Shown piece after piece: positions 43,691 through 51,969 of a stretch of 64,000 nucleotides of DNA. A program made the translations under genes and the position numbers. The stretch's first letter is position 1; each line of letters begins with the position of its first letter. This stretch comes from JAANXG01 sp963731035 (GTDB taxonomy: Bacteria > Pseudomonadota > Gammaproteobacteria > Arenicellales > JAANXG01): positions 556,105 through 620,104 of the forward strand of contig CAVSUY010000022.1 in NCBI GenBank assembly GCA_963731035.1, given 5' to 3'. A model generated the notes under the pieces. The model did not search any database. It was not told the origin of the DNA and was given only the letters and a program-made list of their open reading frames with translations.

Positions 43691-43698
43691 CGGACTTC

Positions 43699-44442
43699 TC
43701 AAAGGATATCCCCCAACCTTAGACAACGTCGCCCAAGACGGCCGCTCGGATGCACCAGTGCGGCGACGAAGTCGTCGGTCGGATAAAGCTGATGGATGTC
43801 CCAGGGTTCCCCCTTCACGTGGTCCCCGACCGACAATGGTGATGAGTCACAATCCACGCAAAGCTCGCGGCAGTCGAAGGGAAAGCGAATCCCCAGCCCA
43901 AGGGCCTTGCCGTATCCCTCCTTGCGCGTCCAGCAGGCCAGGAACATCCGACGCTGCTCCTCCTCGGGCATCGCCAGCAGGGCAGCCGACTCCAGGGGAG
44001 CGAAACGGCGCTCGATGATTCGCCGGCAGCTCACCTCGCGCGACAGCTTCTCGAGGTCGACGCCGAGTTCGAGATTCCAGGCGAAGGCGTAAAGCGCATA
44101 GCCTTTCGAGTCCGTGTAGTTGAAACACAGCTCGTCGCCGTTGGAAGCGGTCGGCATGGAGGGCTTGCCGAGCGGCCCGTACCGGAATTCGAGCTTGTCG
44201 ACGGGATGGCCGAGATAGCCGGACAGCAGCAGCTTCAGCACGCCCCGCGCCGCCATGAATTCGCGCTTGACGACGTCCACACGGAAGCGGCGCACTCTAC
44301 GGGTCTCCCGCTCGCTCAACAGTGTCGCAAGCACGTCCGAGTCCAGCCGGTCCGTGTGCAGATCCTGCCACCACAGATGAACCTCCCCCGGCCGAAGGGG
44401 TGGAACCGTGGTGACGGCTTCCCAGTTAACGGAAGTGTTCAT
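43699..44442 (-). CDS. 4'-phosphopantetheinyl transferase, Sfp type
   Basis: 247 aa. Transfers phosphopantetheine from CoA to a carrier-protein serine. Sfp/Gsp-type motifs: ARGVLKLLLSGYLG with KLEFRYGPLGKPSM, the Mg-binding LGVDLEKLSR and ACWTRKEGYGKALGLGI. The size (larger than AcpS) suggests secondary-metabolite or dual use, but no carrier-protein or synthase gene is in the window. It may serve fatty-acid ACP if acpS is absent elsewhere, which cannot be judged here. Confidence 0.92.
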   Translation of the reverse strand: MNTSVNWEAVTTVPPLRPGEVHLWWQDLHTDRLDSDVLATLLSERETRRVRRFRVDVVKREFMAARGVLKLLLSGYLGHPVDKLEFRYGPLGKPSMPTASNGDELCFNYTDSKGYALYAFAWNLELGVDLEKLSREVSCRRIIERRFAPLESAALLAMPEEEQRRMFLACWTRKEGYGKALGLGIRFPFDCRELCVDCDSSPLSVGDHVKGEPWDIHQLYPTDDFVAALVHPSGRLGRRCLRLGDIL

Positions 44443-44592
44443 CCGTGACGGCGTGCGCTTCCATCGTCACTGCGGGAACCGACGGGCCGGCACCTCCTTG
44501 CGACGACGGCCGGCGGGTATTCGCGGCCCGCGGCGCCTTGCGGGATTTTCCGGTTTGCGATCATGAAGATCCCCTCGTCCCGATGGACCGCG

Positions 44593-46104
44593 CTACGCCA
44601 GGAACAGGCGGTAGACGGGGTTTTCGGTCTCGTCGCTGTGGGCGTAGCCGAGATCCTTCAGGAATGCCCGGAACTGGGGTTTTTCCGCCGGCGGGACCTG
44701 GAGTCCGCACAGCACCCTTCCGACCTCGGCGCCATGGTTGCGATAGTGGAACAGGCTGATGTTCCAATCCTCGCCCATGTGCTCCAGAAAATTGATCAGG
44801 GCACCCGGACGCTCGGGAAATTCGAACCGGTATATACGCTCGTTGTCCGCAAACGGGGCATGGCCGCCGACCAGGTGCCGCACATGGAGCTTGGCCATCT
44901 CGTTGTCGGTGAGGTCGACGGTTGCGTAGTCGTGGCGGCGCAGCTCCCGCGCCAGGTTGTCCACCTCCCGGGTGGAGCCGATCTGCAGGCCCACGAACAC
45001 ATGCGCCTGGTCGGGGTCCGCGTAGCGGTAGTTGAACTCGGTGATGTTGCGGTCGCCCAGTATCGCGCAGAACTGCCGGAAGCTGCCGGGCCGCTCCGGG
45101 ATGGTCACCGCGAGTATCGCTTCCCGCCGCTCGCCGATCTCCGCCCGTTCCGATACGTGGCGCAGCCGGTCGAAGTTCATATTGGCACCGGAAGTGATGG
45201 CGATCACGTTCTTGTCCTTCAGCTTGTGGCGGCCCAGGTACGACTTCATGCCGGCGACGGACAACGCTCCGGAGGGCTCCATAATGGAGCGCGTGTCCTC
45301 AAACACGTCTTTGATGGCGGCGCATATCTCGTCGTTGCTGACCCGCACCACCTCGTCCACGCACTTGCGCGCGATCCTGAACGTCTCCTTGCCGACCTGG
45401 CGCACCGCGGTTCCGTCAGCGAAGATCCCGACCTCCTTCAGCCGCACCCGCCGGCCGGCCTTGAGCGACTGGTACATGGCGTCCGATTCGTCGGACTGGA
45501 CGCCGATTATCTTGACCCCGGGCCGCACCTGCTTCACATAGGCGGACACGCCGGCGATCAGGCCACCGCCGCCTATGGGCACGAAAATGGCGTGGATGTC
45601 GTCGACGTGCTGCTTCAGGAGCTCGAACCCGATGGTGCCCTGGCCGGCGATGGTGTAGGGATCGTCGAAGGGATGCACGAAGGTGAGCTTGCGCTTGTGC
45701 ATCAAATCCTCCACCTGGCCGTAGGCGTCGTCATAGTTGTCGCCATGGAGAATGACCTCGGCGCCGCGCATCGCCACCGCGTCGACCTTGATGGTCGGGG
45801 TGGTCCTGGGCATGACGATCACCGTGGGAGTGGACAGCACCTGGCCGCTCAAGGCCACGCCCTGGGCGTGGTTGCCCGCCGATGCCGCGATAACTCCCTT
45901 CTTGAGCTGGGCCCGGCTGAGCTGGGACATCTTGTTATAGGCCCCCCGGCATTTGAACGAGAACACCGCCTGCTCATCCTCGCGCTTGAGCCAGATGTTG
46001 TTGTCGAACCGCGAGGACAGGTTCGAGGCATAGTCGAGAGGGGTTTCCTCGGCCACGTCGTAGACGTGGGCCGTGAGGATCTTCTTGAGGTACTCCTGCA
46101 GCAT
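44593..46104 (-). CDS. ilvA: Threonine ammonia-lyase, biosynthetic
   Basis: 503 aa PLP enzyme converting threonine to 2-oxobutanoate, the first step of isoleucine synthesis. PLP lysine in VFSFKCRGAYNKM; the phosphate-binding glycine loop AASAGNHAQGVAL; IGGGGLIAGV. Two C-terminal ACT-like regulatory repeats (AILAVTIPERPGSFRQF and RFEFPERPGALINFLEHMGE) point to isoleucine feedback. Length matches the E. coli enzyme. Divergent from rpiA. Confidence 0.96.
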   Translation of the reverse strand: MLQEYLKKILTAHVYDVAEETPLDYASNLSSRFDNNIWLKREDEQAVFSFKCRGAYNKMSQLSRAQLKKGVIAASAGNHAQGVALSGQVLSTPTVIVMPRTTPTIKVDAVAMRGAEVILHGDNYDDAYGQVEDLMHKRKLTFVHPFDDPYTIAGQGTIGFELLKQHVDDIHAIFVPIGGGGLIAGVSAYVKQVRPGVKIIGVQSDESDAMYQSLKAGRRVRLKEVGIFADGTAVRQVGKETFRIARKCVDEVVRVSNDEICAAIKDVFEDTRSIMEPSGALSVAGMKSYLGRHKLKDKNVIAITSGANMNFDRLRHVSERAEIGERREAILAVTIPERPGSFRQFCAILGDRNITEFNYRYADPDQAHVFVGLQIGSTREVDNLARELRRHDYATVDLTDNEMAKLHVRHLVGGHAPFADNERIYRFEFPERPGALINFLEHMGEDWNISLFHYRNHGAEVGRVLCGLQVPPAEKPQFRAFLKDLGYAHSDETENPVYRLFLA

Positions 46105-46276
46105 GGACTTTTTCAGCTTGTTGGTTGCCGGTGAATCGGATGGGGACCATCGCAGAGGATGGGGGTCGGTTTTCGGACCGGAAACATGTTAACTTAACAG
46201 GTAGCGGTTTAGCTGTCAGCCAATGTGCGCTGCTGTCGCTGCCATCCACACCACGGCCAGGCACCTCGGAAAGTCC

Positions 46277-46933
46277 ATGTCACAAGACAAAGCCAAGCTC
46301 GCCGCCGCGGAGGCGGCACTCGATTTCATCGAATCCGGCATGATAGTGGGTGTCGGGACCGGCTCCACGGTGGATCATTTCATCGATGCCCTGCCCAGGG
46401 TCAAAGGCAAGCTGGACGGCACCGTAGCCAGCTCCCTCGCCACCGAGGCGAAGCTGAAGCGCCACAACCTGCCGGTGACGACGCTGGACCGCTCCGGTGA
46501 CCTGCCCCTGTACGTTGACGGCGCTGACGAGGCGACCCGGCATCTTTCGTTGATCAAGGGCGGCGGCGGCGCCTTGACGCGGGAGAAAATCCTCGCCGCA
46601 GCCAGCGAGAGGTTCGTGTGCATCATCGACGGAAGCAAACTGGTGGACGTGCTGGGGGCGTTCCCGCTTCCGGTGGAGGTAATTCCCATGGCCAGGAGCT
46701 TCGTGGCCCGTCAGCTGGTCAAGCTGGGGGGGCAACCGGTGCTGCGCGAAGGCCTCACCACCGACAACGGCAACCTGATCCTCGACGTCCACAACTTGGA
46801 GATTTCCGACCCGGTGGTCCTGGAACAGAAGATCAACCAGATCCCGGGTGTGGTCAGCAACGGGATATTCGCCCAGCGGGGCGCCGACCTGTTGCTGGTG
46901 GGATCGGAATCCGGGGTCGAACGTATCGGCTGA
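46277..46933 (+). CDS. rpiA: Ribose-5-phosphate isomerase A
   Basis: 218 aa from the ATG at 46277 (MSQDKAKLAAAEAALDFI). Interconverts ribose 5-phosphate and ribulose 5-phosphate. IVGVGTGSTVDHFIDAL (phosphate loop), YVDGADEATRHLSLIKGGGGALTREKI-type catalytic region and the KLVDVLG lysine are all in place. The frame starts earlier at 46223 but the extra 18 residues lack similarity. Commonly paired with ilvA, as here. Confidence 0.96.
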   Translation: MSQDKAKLAAAEAALDFIESGMIVGVGTGSTVDHFIDALPRVKGKLDGTVASSLATEAKLKRHNLPVTTLDRSGDLPLYVDGADEATRHLSLIKGGGGALTREKILAAASERFVCIIDGSKLVDVLGAFPLPVEVIPMARSFVARQLVKLGGQPVLREGLTTDNGNLILDVHNLEISDPVVLEQKINQIPGVVSNGIFAQRGADLLLVGSESGVERIG

Positions 46934-46955
46934 AGCAGCGTTAGTACGGCACTAA

Positions 46956-47090
46956 TGCAGGCCGGCATTCGTGCCGACAGCGGCGTCCGTGGCGCCCCGC
47001 ACATTCGCCAGGATGAATCTCGACCTACAGGGACGTGCACAGGGATTGCTCCAGGCAATCCCAGCATTTCCTCCATCCATGGATGGAGGT
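46956..47090. repeat. Cluster of three inverted repeats between convergent genes (family B copy 3 plus two hairpins)
   Basis: First, a family B element (46956-47030; GTGCCGACA...CTCGACCTAC). Second, a perfect 8-bp stem GGGATTGC/GCAATCCC (47042-47062). Third, a perfect 20-bp palindrome CCTCCATCCATGGATGGAGG (47070-47089). Together they fill most of the 198 bp between rpiA and the next gene and may act as a two-way terminator. Confidence 0.7.
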
Positions 47091-47131
47091 CAGGAAGTTC
47101 GGCAGATCGCCGGGGGCGAGATGCCACCGAC

Positions 47132-48196
47132 CTACAAGCCGCCTTCCATCAGGGTCTTGAAAGCGTAATACGAAGGCATCTTCCGCAGTTCCCCGCCGCG
47201 GTGATCCACCAGGCCATAGCCGGGATTGACCAGCTGCCACCAGTAAACTTTCTCCACCCAGCCACAGCGGCGGGCGATCCGATAGTAGTCGGTCAGGTAG
47301 CGCGCCTGTGTTTCCTCGTCCACCGTGCGGTCGGGATGTCCGGAGTTGGGCGTATAGGGCTTGGTATCGAGCAGCGGCCAATTGACCTCGGTGATCCACA
47401 GCCGCCGGTCGTTGCGTTTGCCTACGGCAACCATGGCGTGCAGCACCCTCAGCTTTCGCTGCAGATCGAAGAACAGGTACTGCCGGCCGTGGGGAGAGCC
47501 CCGGCGGTTCACATAGAGCAAGGCGCTGACGGCATCGAGGTGGTAGCGGCGGCGGTTGTACAGGGTGCGCAGGGTCACCAGCGGCTCGAAGTCGATCACC
47601 GAGGAGCCCACCAGCCTGATCCCCGCGTGGCGCGCTCGCACGCTTTCCGCGGTTTCCAGCAGGGACAGGTACTCGCCGCTGTGGGCGCAGCCCCACTTGG
47701 TGCGATTGATGGCGTTGCCGATCTGGAAATCGGCGGCCAGGTGGGCGAGCTTCGAAAATATGGCTTCGAGGGCGTCGCGCCAGTAGCCCGGTTGTATCAC
47801 ACAGTCCCGGCACTGCAGAATGTTGAAGAGAATACGCCGGTCGCTGAAGCGCTCGGCAAACTCCGCATACGCATCAAGGCGGTCGAGATCCCAGGACGGG
47901 ACACGGATCAACAGCTCTTCGACGCCGAGCTCGTCGACCATGGCCTGAATCCGGTCGTTGTAGCGCTCGTCCGGCGTAACGCCAAGGCCCACGAAGTCCG
48001 CCGCCGAACGGGCATCCGGTAGCGGCCGGGCGGCGGCAAATTGCCAGAGCAGGCGTGGAGACGCAACCAGCAGGGTGCCGGCGATCTTGAGATACTCGGC
48101 CAGGTTGCCCGCGGCGAGGCGGGGTTTGCTTTCCTTCGAGAGCTTGTAGGGCTGGTTGGAATACGGGTCCCACCAGGAAGGATAGCCGGGGCTCAT
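47132..48196 (-). CDS. TIM-barrel glycoside-hydrolase-like protein
   Basis: 354 aa, no signal peptide. A (beta/alpha)8-type pattern is seen: ELLIRVPSWDLDRLDAYAEFA, FQIGNAINRTKWG, RLWITEVNWPLLDTKPYTP and KVYWWQLVNPGYGLVD. The TEVNWP segment looks like a catalytic-strand Glu of clan GH-A enzymes. The other catalytic strand usually ends Asn-Glu (NE), but here reads GNAIN, so the acid/base Glu seems to be missing. Possibly a polysaccharide-related enzyme or a degenerate relative; family assignment is tentative. Alone between rpiA and the CPXCG gene. Confidence 0.6.
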   Translation of the reverse strand: MSPGYPSWWDPYSNQPYKLSKESKPRLAAGNLAEYLKIAGTLLVASPRLLWQFAAARPLPDARSAADFVGLGVTPDERYNDRIQAMVDELGVEELLIRVPSWDLDRLDAYAEFAERFSDRRILFNILQCRDCVIQPGYWRDALEAIFSKLAHLAADFQIGNAINRTKWGCAHSGEYLSLLETAESVRARHAGIRLVGSSVIDFEPLVTLRTLYNRRRYHLDAVSALLYVNRRGSPHGRQYLFFDLQRKLRVLHAMVAVGKRNDRRLWITEVNWPLLDTKPYTPNSGHPDRTVDEETQARYLTDYYRIARRCGWVEKVYWWQLVNPGYGLVDHRGGELRKMPSYYAFKTLMEGGL

Positions 48197-48234
48197 GTGA
48201 TCATCATATCAATCAACAGGTATCGGATCTTGCC

Positions 48235-48420
48235 ATGATTGAGGCCTGCACCGTTCAATGCCCCTACTGCGGCGAGCAGTTCGAAACCGACGTGGACTGC
48301 TCAGCCGGCTCACAGTCCTACTATGAGGACTGCTTCGTCTGCTGCCGGCCGATCCTGTTCGAGACCATGGTGGAAGGCGGGGCGCTGGCTTCCGTTCGGG
48401 CTCGGCGGGATGACGATTGA
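48235..48420 (+). CDS. CPXCG-motif cysteine-rich small protein
   Basis: 61 aa. Two zinc-knuckle cysteine pairs, VQCPYCGEQF and FVCCRPILF, plus acidic residues characterise the short CPXCG family found in gammaproteobacteria. Likely binds zinc; function unknown. Starts with ATG 38 nt from the divergent GH-like gene. Confidence 0.85.
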   Translation: MIEACTVQCPYCGEQFETDVDCSAGSQSYYEDCFVCCRPILFETMVEGGALASVRARRDDD

Positions 48421-48431
48421 TTGCGGCTGAC

Positions 48432-48513
48432 GATCGCGGCTGAAGCCGCTCCTACAATCCGGGGTTCAATGCGGTGCCAAGCCTCGGATTGTAGGAGCGG
48501 CTTCAGCCGCGAT
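48432..48513. repeat. Dispersed inverted-repeat element, family A, paired copy
   Basis: Left arm GATCGCGGCTGAAGCCGCTC and right arm GTAGGAGCGGCTTCAGCCGC; the AATCCG/CGGATT steps next to each arm also pair. It lies between convergent CPXCG and trmB. Confidence 0.9.
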
Positions 48514-48553
48514 AGAGAGAACCCCGACGCCAAGCTGCAAGCACCCCCCTACC

Positions 48554-49273
48554 CTAGGCCTTGCGCGCAAATACAAGATCCCAGGTGCGGTGGCCAAGTC
48601 CCTCCCCGCGTTGCTCATACTTGGTCCGCGGGCGATAGGCCGGCAGGTCGGCGAATCGACGCGGACCGGCGGCGTTCTCCAGAAGCGGACAGCTACTGAG
48701 TACCTCCATCATCTGCCCGGCGTAGTCCTGCCAGTCGGTGGCGCAGTGCAGACGCCCACCCCGTCGCAGCCGGGTGGCCGCCAGCTCCACGAACGGCCGC
48801 TGAATCAGGCGCCGCTTGTGATGGCGCCTCTTGGGCCAGGGATCGGGGAAGAAGATCATCAGCCGGTTCAAGGATTCCGGAGGCACGCCGTCGCGCAACA
48901 GTTCGACGGCATCCATCATGGCCACACGCACGTTGGACAAGCCGCTTTCCTTCAAACGCGCCAGCAGCGCCCCGACACCGGGCCGGTAGACCTCCACGCC
49001 GAGGAAATCACGTTCCGGCTCGTTGCGCGCCATCTCCAACAGCGCCCGGCCGTCGCCGAAACCGATCTCGCAGGCCACCGGCGCCCGGCGGCCGAATACT
49101 TCGGCCCAGTCAATCGGTCGGCCGCCCGGCTTCAGTCCAAACTCGGACCAGTGCTCGGCGAGCGCGTGGGCCTGGCCCGGCGTGATCCGCCCTTCGCGGC
49201 GAACGAAACTTCGAATGGGTCGACGCGGCCTGCCTTCGGTGGTCAAGGGGCGCTCCCGTGCCGTGCCGGACAC
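48554..49273 (-). CDS. trmB: tRNA (guanine-N7-)-methyltransferase
   Basis: 239 aa, GTG start. Methylates G46 of tRNAs using SAM. The SAM-binding CEIGFGDGRALLEMA, the N-terminal RSFVRREGRITPGQ and the signature FFPDPWPKRRHHKRRLIQ are diagnostic, as is the C-terminal RTKYEQRGEGLGHRTWDL. Length is typical. It ends next to a repeat, starts 23 nt after the thiG stop, and lies on the same strand as thiS-thiG. Confidence 0.95.
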   Translation of the reverse strand: MSGTARERPLTTEGRPRRPIRSFVRREGRITPGQAHALAEHWSEFGLKPGGRPIDWAEVFGRRAPVACEIGFGDGRALLEMARNEPERDFLGVEVYRPGVGALLARLKESGLSNVRVAMMDAVELLRDGVPPESLNRLMIFFPDPWPKRRHHKRRLIQRPFVELAATRLRRGGRLHCATDWQDYAGQMMEVLSSCPLLENAAGPRRFADLPAYRPRTKYEQRGEGLGHRTWDLVFARKA

Positions 49274-49296
49274 GATATCCGTTCCCCGGGACGGCC

Positions 49297-50106
49297 TTAG
49301 AAGAAGGTGCCCTCAATGGGCGAAGACGCGCTCCCATAGCGCTTTTTCGGCATGCGTCCGGCGAGGTAGGCTTCGCGCCCCGCCTCCACCGCTTTGCGCA
49401 TGGCCGAAGCCATCAACACGGGGTTGTCGGCGGCGGCGATGGCAGTGTTCATCAGCACGCCGTCGCAGCCCAGCTCCATGGCCACTGCCGCGTCGCTGGC
49501 GGTGCCGACTCCGGCGTCCACGATGATCGGCACGTCCGCGTCCTCCAGAATGAACAATATGTTGTAAGGATTGCGGATGCCGAGGCCGGAACCGATGGGC
49601 GCCGCCAGCGGCATGACCGCGACGCAGCCCATGTCCTCGAGCTCCTTGGCAACGATGGGATCGTCGTTGGTATACACCATAACCTGGAAATCATCGTCCA
49701 CCAGCCGGCCGGCGGCCTCGATGGTGGCGACGACATCCGGAAACAGGGTGCGCTCGTCACCCAGCACCTCCAGCTTGATCAGGGAATGGCCGTCCAGCAG
49801 CTCACGGGCCAGGTTGCAGGTCCGCACCGCGTCGTCGGCGTTGTAACACCCGGCGGTGTTGGGAAGGATCACGTACTCCGACATCGGCAGCACGTCGAGC
49901 AGGCTGGGCTCGTCCGGGTTCTGCCCGATGTTGGTGCGGCGGATCGCCACGGTCACGATCTCGGCGCCGCTCGCTTCGATGGCGGCCTGGGTCTGATCGA
50001 GATCCTTGTACTTGCCGGTGCCGACCAGGAGGCGCGACCGGAACTCGAAATCGGCGATCACCAATGGATCGTCGTCGATGACGACGGACGGGTCAGCTTC
50101 GCTCAT
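49297..50106 (-). CDS. thiG: Thiazole synthase
   Basis: 269 aa. Condenses DXP, dehydroglycine and the ThiS thiocarboxylate into the thiamine thiazole. RLLVGTGKYKDL begins the barrel, the Schiff-base lysine is in LIKLEVLGD, and phosphate binding lies in VDAGVGTASDAAVAMELG and VLMNTAIA. thiS is directly upstream (28 nt), then trmB follows, a frequent gammaproteobacterial order (thiS-thiG-trmB). Confidence 0.96.
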   Translation of the reverse strand: MSEADPSVVIDDDPLVIADFEFRSRLLVGTGKYKDLDQTQAAIEASGAEIVTVAIRRTNIGQNPDEPSLLDVLPMSEYVILPNTAGCYNADDAVRTCNLARELLDGHSLIKLEVLGDERTLFPDVVATIEAAGRLVDDDFQVMVYTNDDPIVAKELEDMGCVAVMPLAAPIGSGLGIRNPYNILFILEDADVPIIVDAGVGTASDAAVAMELGCDGVLMNTAIAAADNPVLMASAMRKAVEAGREAYLAGRMPKKRYGSASSPIEGTFF

Positions 50107-50134
50107 AGGAATACCCAGGGGGATGTCGGTTGGA

Positions 50135-50341
50135 TCAGCCGCCGCCTATGGCGGCGACCACTTCGACGCGATCACCGCCGTTGAGAATATGCTTCGCGTA
50201 GCGGCTGCGGGGCACGATTTCCTCGTTCACTTCGACAGCCACGCGCCGGCCTTCGAGCTTCAGCTCCCGGACCAGCTCGGCCAGGGTCCGGCCCGCCGGC
50301 ACGGAACGTTTCTCACCGTTGACCAGTATCTCCGAATGCAT
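50135..50341 (-). CDS. thiS: Sulfur carrier protein ThiS
   Basis: 68 aa from the ATG at 50341 (MHSEILVNGEKRSV). Ubiquitin-like fold ending in GGG; the C-terminal glycine becomes a thiocarboxylate that donates sulfur to thiazole. The RVAVEVNEEIVPRSRYAKHIL segment is typical. The frame opens 16 codons earlier, but residues there are not ThiS-like. No TPP riboswitch could be made out upstream, where the tRNA-Gly gene lies about 120 nt away on the other strand. Confidence 0.93.
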   Translation of the reverse strand: MHSEILVNGEKRSVPAGRTLAELVRELKLEGRRVAVEVNEEIVPRSRYAKHILNGGDRVEVVAAIGGG

Positions 50342-50459
50342 ACGGGACAGACTACTGCTCAGTGGACTGTCCGTCAATTTGCGCGCCACAGGCGCCCCGA
50401 CGCTGCGCGCGGGAGTGCTTCCCTCGATCTCGGGTTGGTGAGTAGAATAGCGCCCGGGC

Positions 50460-50533
50460 GCGGGTGTAGTTCAATGGTAGAACCTCAGCTTCCCAAGCTG
50501 ATGACGTGGGTTCGATTCCCATCACCCGCTCCA
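50460..50533 (+). tRNA. tRNA-Gly(CCC)
   Basis: 74 nt including an encoded CCA. Acceptor GCGGGTG pairs with CACCCGC; anticodon loop TTCCCAA gives CCC; T-loop TTCGATT. Very close to E. coli tRNA-Gly(CCC). Confidence 0.97.
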
Positions 50534-50576
50534 TTACCCGCAACCCGTCCCCGTCCCGGGCGGGACCGCCCGCTCT

Positions 50577-51359
50577 TCAGTCCAGGATCCCCAGAAACTC
50601 CCCGACCGCCTCCGGGTCGCGCAGCCGGAATTCCGCGGCGGAGTCGCACTCGTGATCGACCACCAGCACGCTCAAGCCGGTGTCTGGGTCCAGAACGGCG
50701 AATGCTTCCTCGGCGGCGGCACCGTCACCGATGTAGACCACAAAAGGCTCGCGGCTGCCGGAGGTCTCGCGCAGCCTGGCCAGCACGGCTTTGACACACA
50801 GTCCCTTGTCCCAGGGGATATCGGGAACGAACTCGATGACCTTCTTCCCCTTCTTCCAGGCCAGTGACGCGTAGCGCTCCAGAACATCGCTGGCGGCGGC
50901 GTTGATCTGCTGCAGATCGTCCCGGTCCACCATCCGGTAGTGGAGAGCGAAGGAGTACTTCTTGCGGTCGATCACCACGCCCTCTATATAGTCGAGCCAG
51001 TGCTCCAGCTCGTTGGCGGCGCAGTCCAGCTCGACGACCGCCTCCTCCAGGGCTGGCCGGTCGATCTGAGGCAGGGCATCCATCATATGGAAGCCGTAGC
51101 TGCCGATGCACTCGATCCCCTCGATCCCCAGCCTCGCCTGCACGTCTCCCTGGTCTCGGCCGCTCATCACCTGCAACGGATGGACTCCGGCCAGGCGCTG
51201 CAAATTCCGGCGGGTCTCATCGTCGAGCAACACCGCGTCGGGATGCTCGGCCGCCGCCGCCAAGGCACCGTCGTAGTCGAGGAATAGAACCAGTTGGCGG
51301 TCGCCGATCCTGTCGCGCAGGATATCGAGGAGCTGCCGAGCTTGCGCTTCACGGGTCAT
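50577..51359 (-). CDS. otsB: Trehalose-6-phosphate phosphatase-like HAD hydrolase
   Basis: 260 aa HAD-superfamily protein with the OtsB layout. Motif I LVLFLDYDGALA, motif II-like VMSGRDQGDV, cap region with YGFHMMDALPQ, then VEFVPDIPWDKGLCVKAVL and the C-terminal motif IV VYIGDGAAAEEAFAVL. Motif I normally reads DXDGT; here the Thr is Ala, although both aspartates are present. No otsA is nearby. It probably dephosphorylates trehalose 6-phosphate, with the motif I change noted as odd. Confidence 0.8.
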   Translation of the reverse strand: MTREAQARQLLDILRDRIGDRQLVLFLDYDGALAAAAEHPDAVLLDDETRRNLQRLAGVHPLQVMSGRDQGDVQARLGIEGIECIGSYGFHMMDALPQIDRPALEEAVVELDCAANELEHWLDYIEGVVIDRKKYSFALHYRMVDRDDLQQINAAASDVLERYASLAWKKGKKVIEFVPDIPWDKGLCVKAVLARLRETSGSREPFVVYIGDGAAAEEAFAVLDPDTGLSVLVVDHECDSAAEFRLRDPEAVGEFLGILD

Positions 51360-51428
51360 CTACGGACTGTCACCGCTTGGGGTCAATTACCGGGAACCGA
51401 ATTCTAAACGCAGTTCCACCCGTCGCGG

Positions 51429-51752
51429 TCAAGCAGGAGATTCCCCGTGCTCGGTCGCCAGTATATTCTCCAGCCCCGCCATCACTTGCTCCAGATCCCC
51501 CGCCAGCACCTCCTGGCCTAGATGGTCATGGACCAGGAAGACGCCCCGTTTCCGGTCCCGGCTGATGTCGTACGCCAGCACTTCGTCTGCCCCCCCTTTG
51601 TAGATCTGAAATACGTCGTTGCCCTGCGCGTCGGCGGTCCAATGCCAGCGGGTGGCGCGGCCGTGAGCGATCACGTGGCCACCGAAGCTTTCCAGTTTCC
51701 CGCGGTCCTCCCTGCCGATGAAGTTATCCGGCAGTTGGAATATCTCACTCAT
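51429..51752 (-). CDS. Hypothetical protein
   Basis: 107 aa from the ATG at 51752 (MSEIFQLPDNF). Mixed alpha/beta, no cysteines, with a beta-rich middle (HVIAHGRATRWHWTADAQGNDV...). Well-behaved composition and isolated position between otsB and the divergent BCAM0308 gene. No family recognised and no operon partner. Confidence 0.6.
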   Translation of the reverse strand: MSEIFQLPDNFIGREDRGKLESFGGHVIAHGRATRWHWTADAQGNDVFQIYKGGADEVLAYDISRDRKRGVFLVHDHLGQEVLAGDLEQVMAGLENILATEHGESPA

Positions 51753-51969
51753 GGCCAATCCCCCTGAAACCTAGAAAGCCGCGAATATACTAAATACGAA
51801 AATGCCCTTCGAGACTGATCCCGATCAACAACTGCAGGCCGGGCCTGACTTAGTCTAGCCCGGACCATCGGCGATAGCTATGCGGGATCGGGCCCGGCTC
51901 CACGGGGCGCGGCCTGTGTCCCGGGCATCCGCCGATCCGGGACCACACCGACCGAATCCGAGGTTCGTG

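Larger units (their letters stand above)
43365..43698. other. 334-bp gene-free stretch made of two repeat elements
   Basis: Between the convergent YdcF-like and PPTase genes. Almost the whole stretch is accounted for by the 217-bp AGTGTACCCCG element (43375-43591) and a family A inverted repeat (43605-43690). No coding potential is seen. Confidence 0.8.

Noticed and set aside
43699..44442. Sfp-type PPTase as a marker of a biosynthetic gene cluster
   Set aside because: No carrier protein, NRPS, PKS or tailoring gene appears within the window; neighbours are housekeeping genes.
50342..50459. TPP riboswitch upstream of thiS
   Set aside because: The space is short and lacks the conserved CUGAGA and ACCUGA elements.
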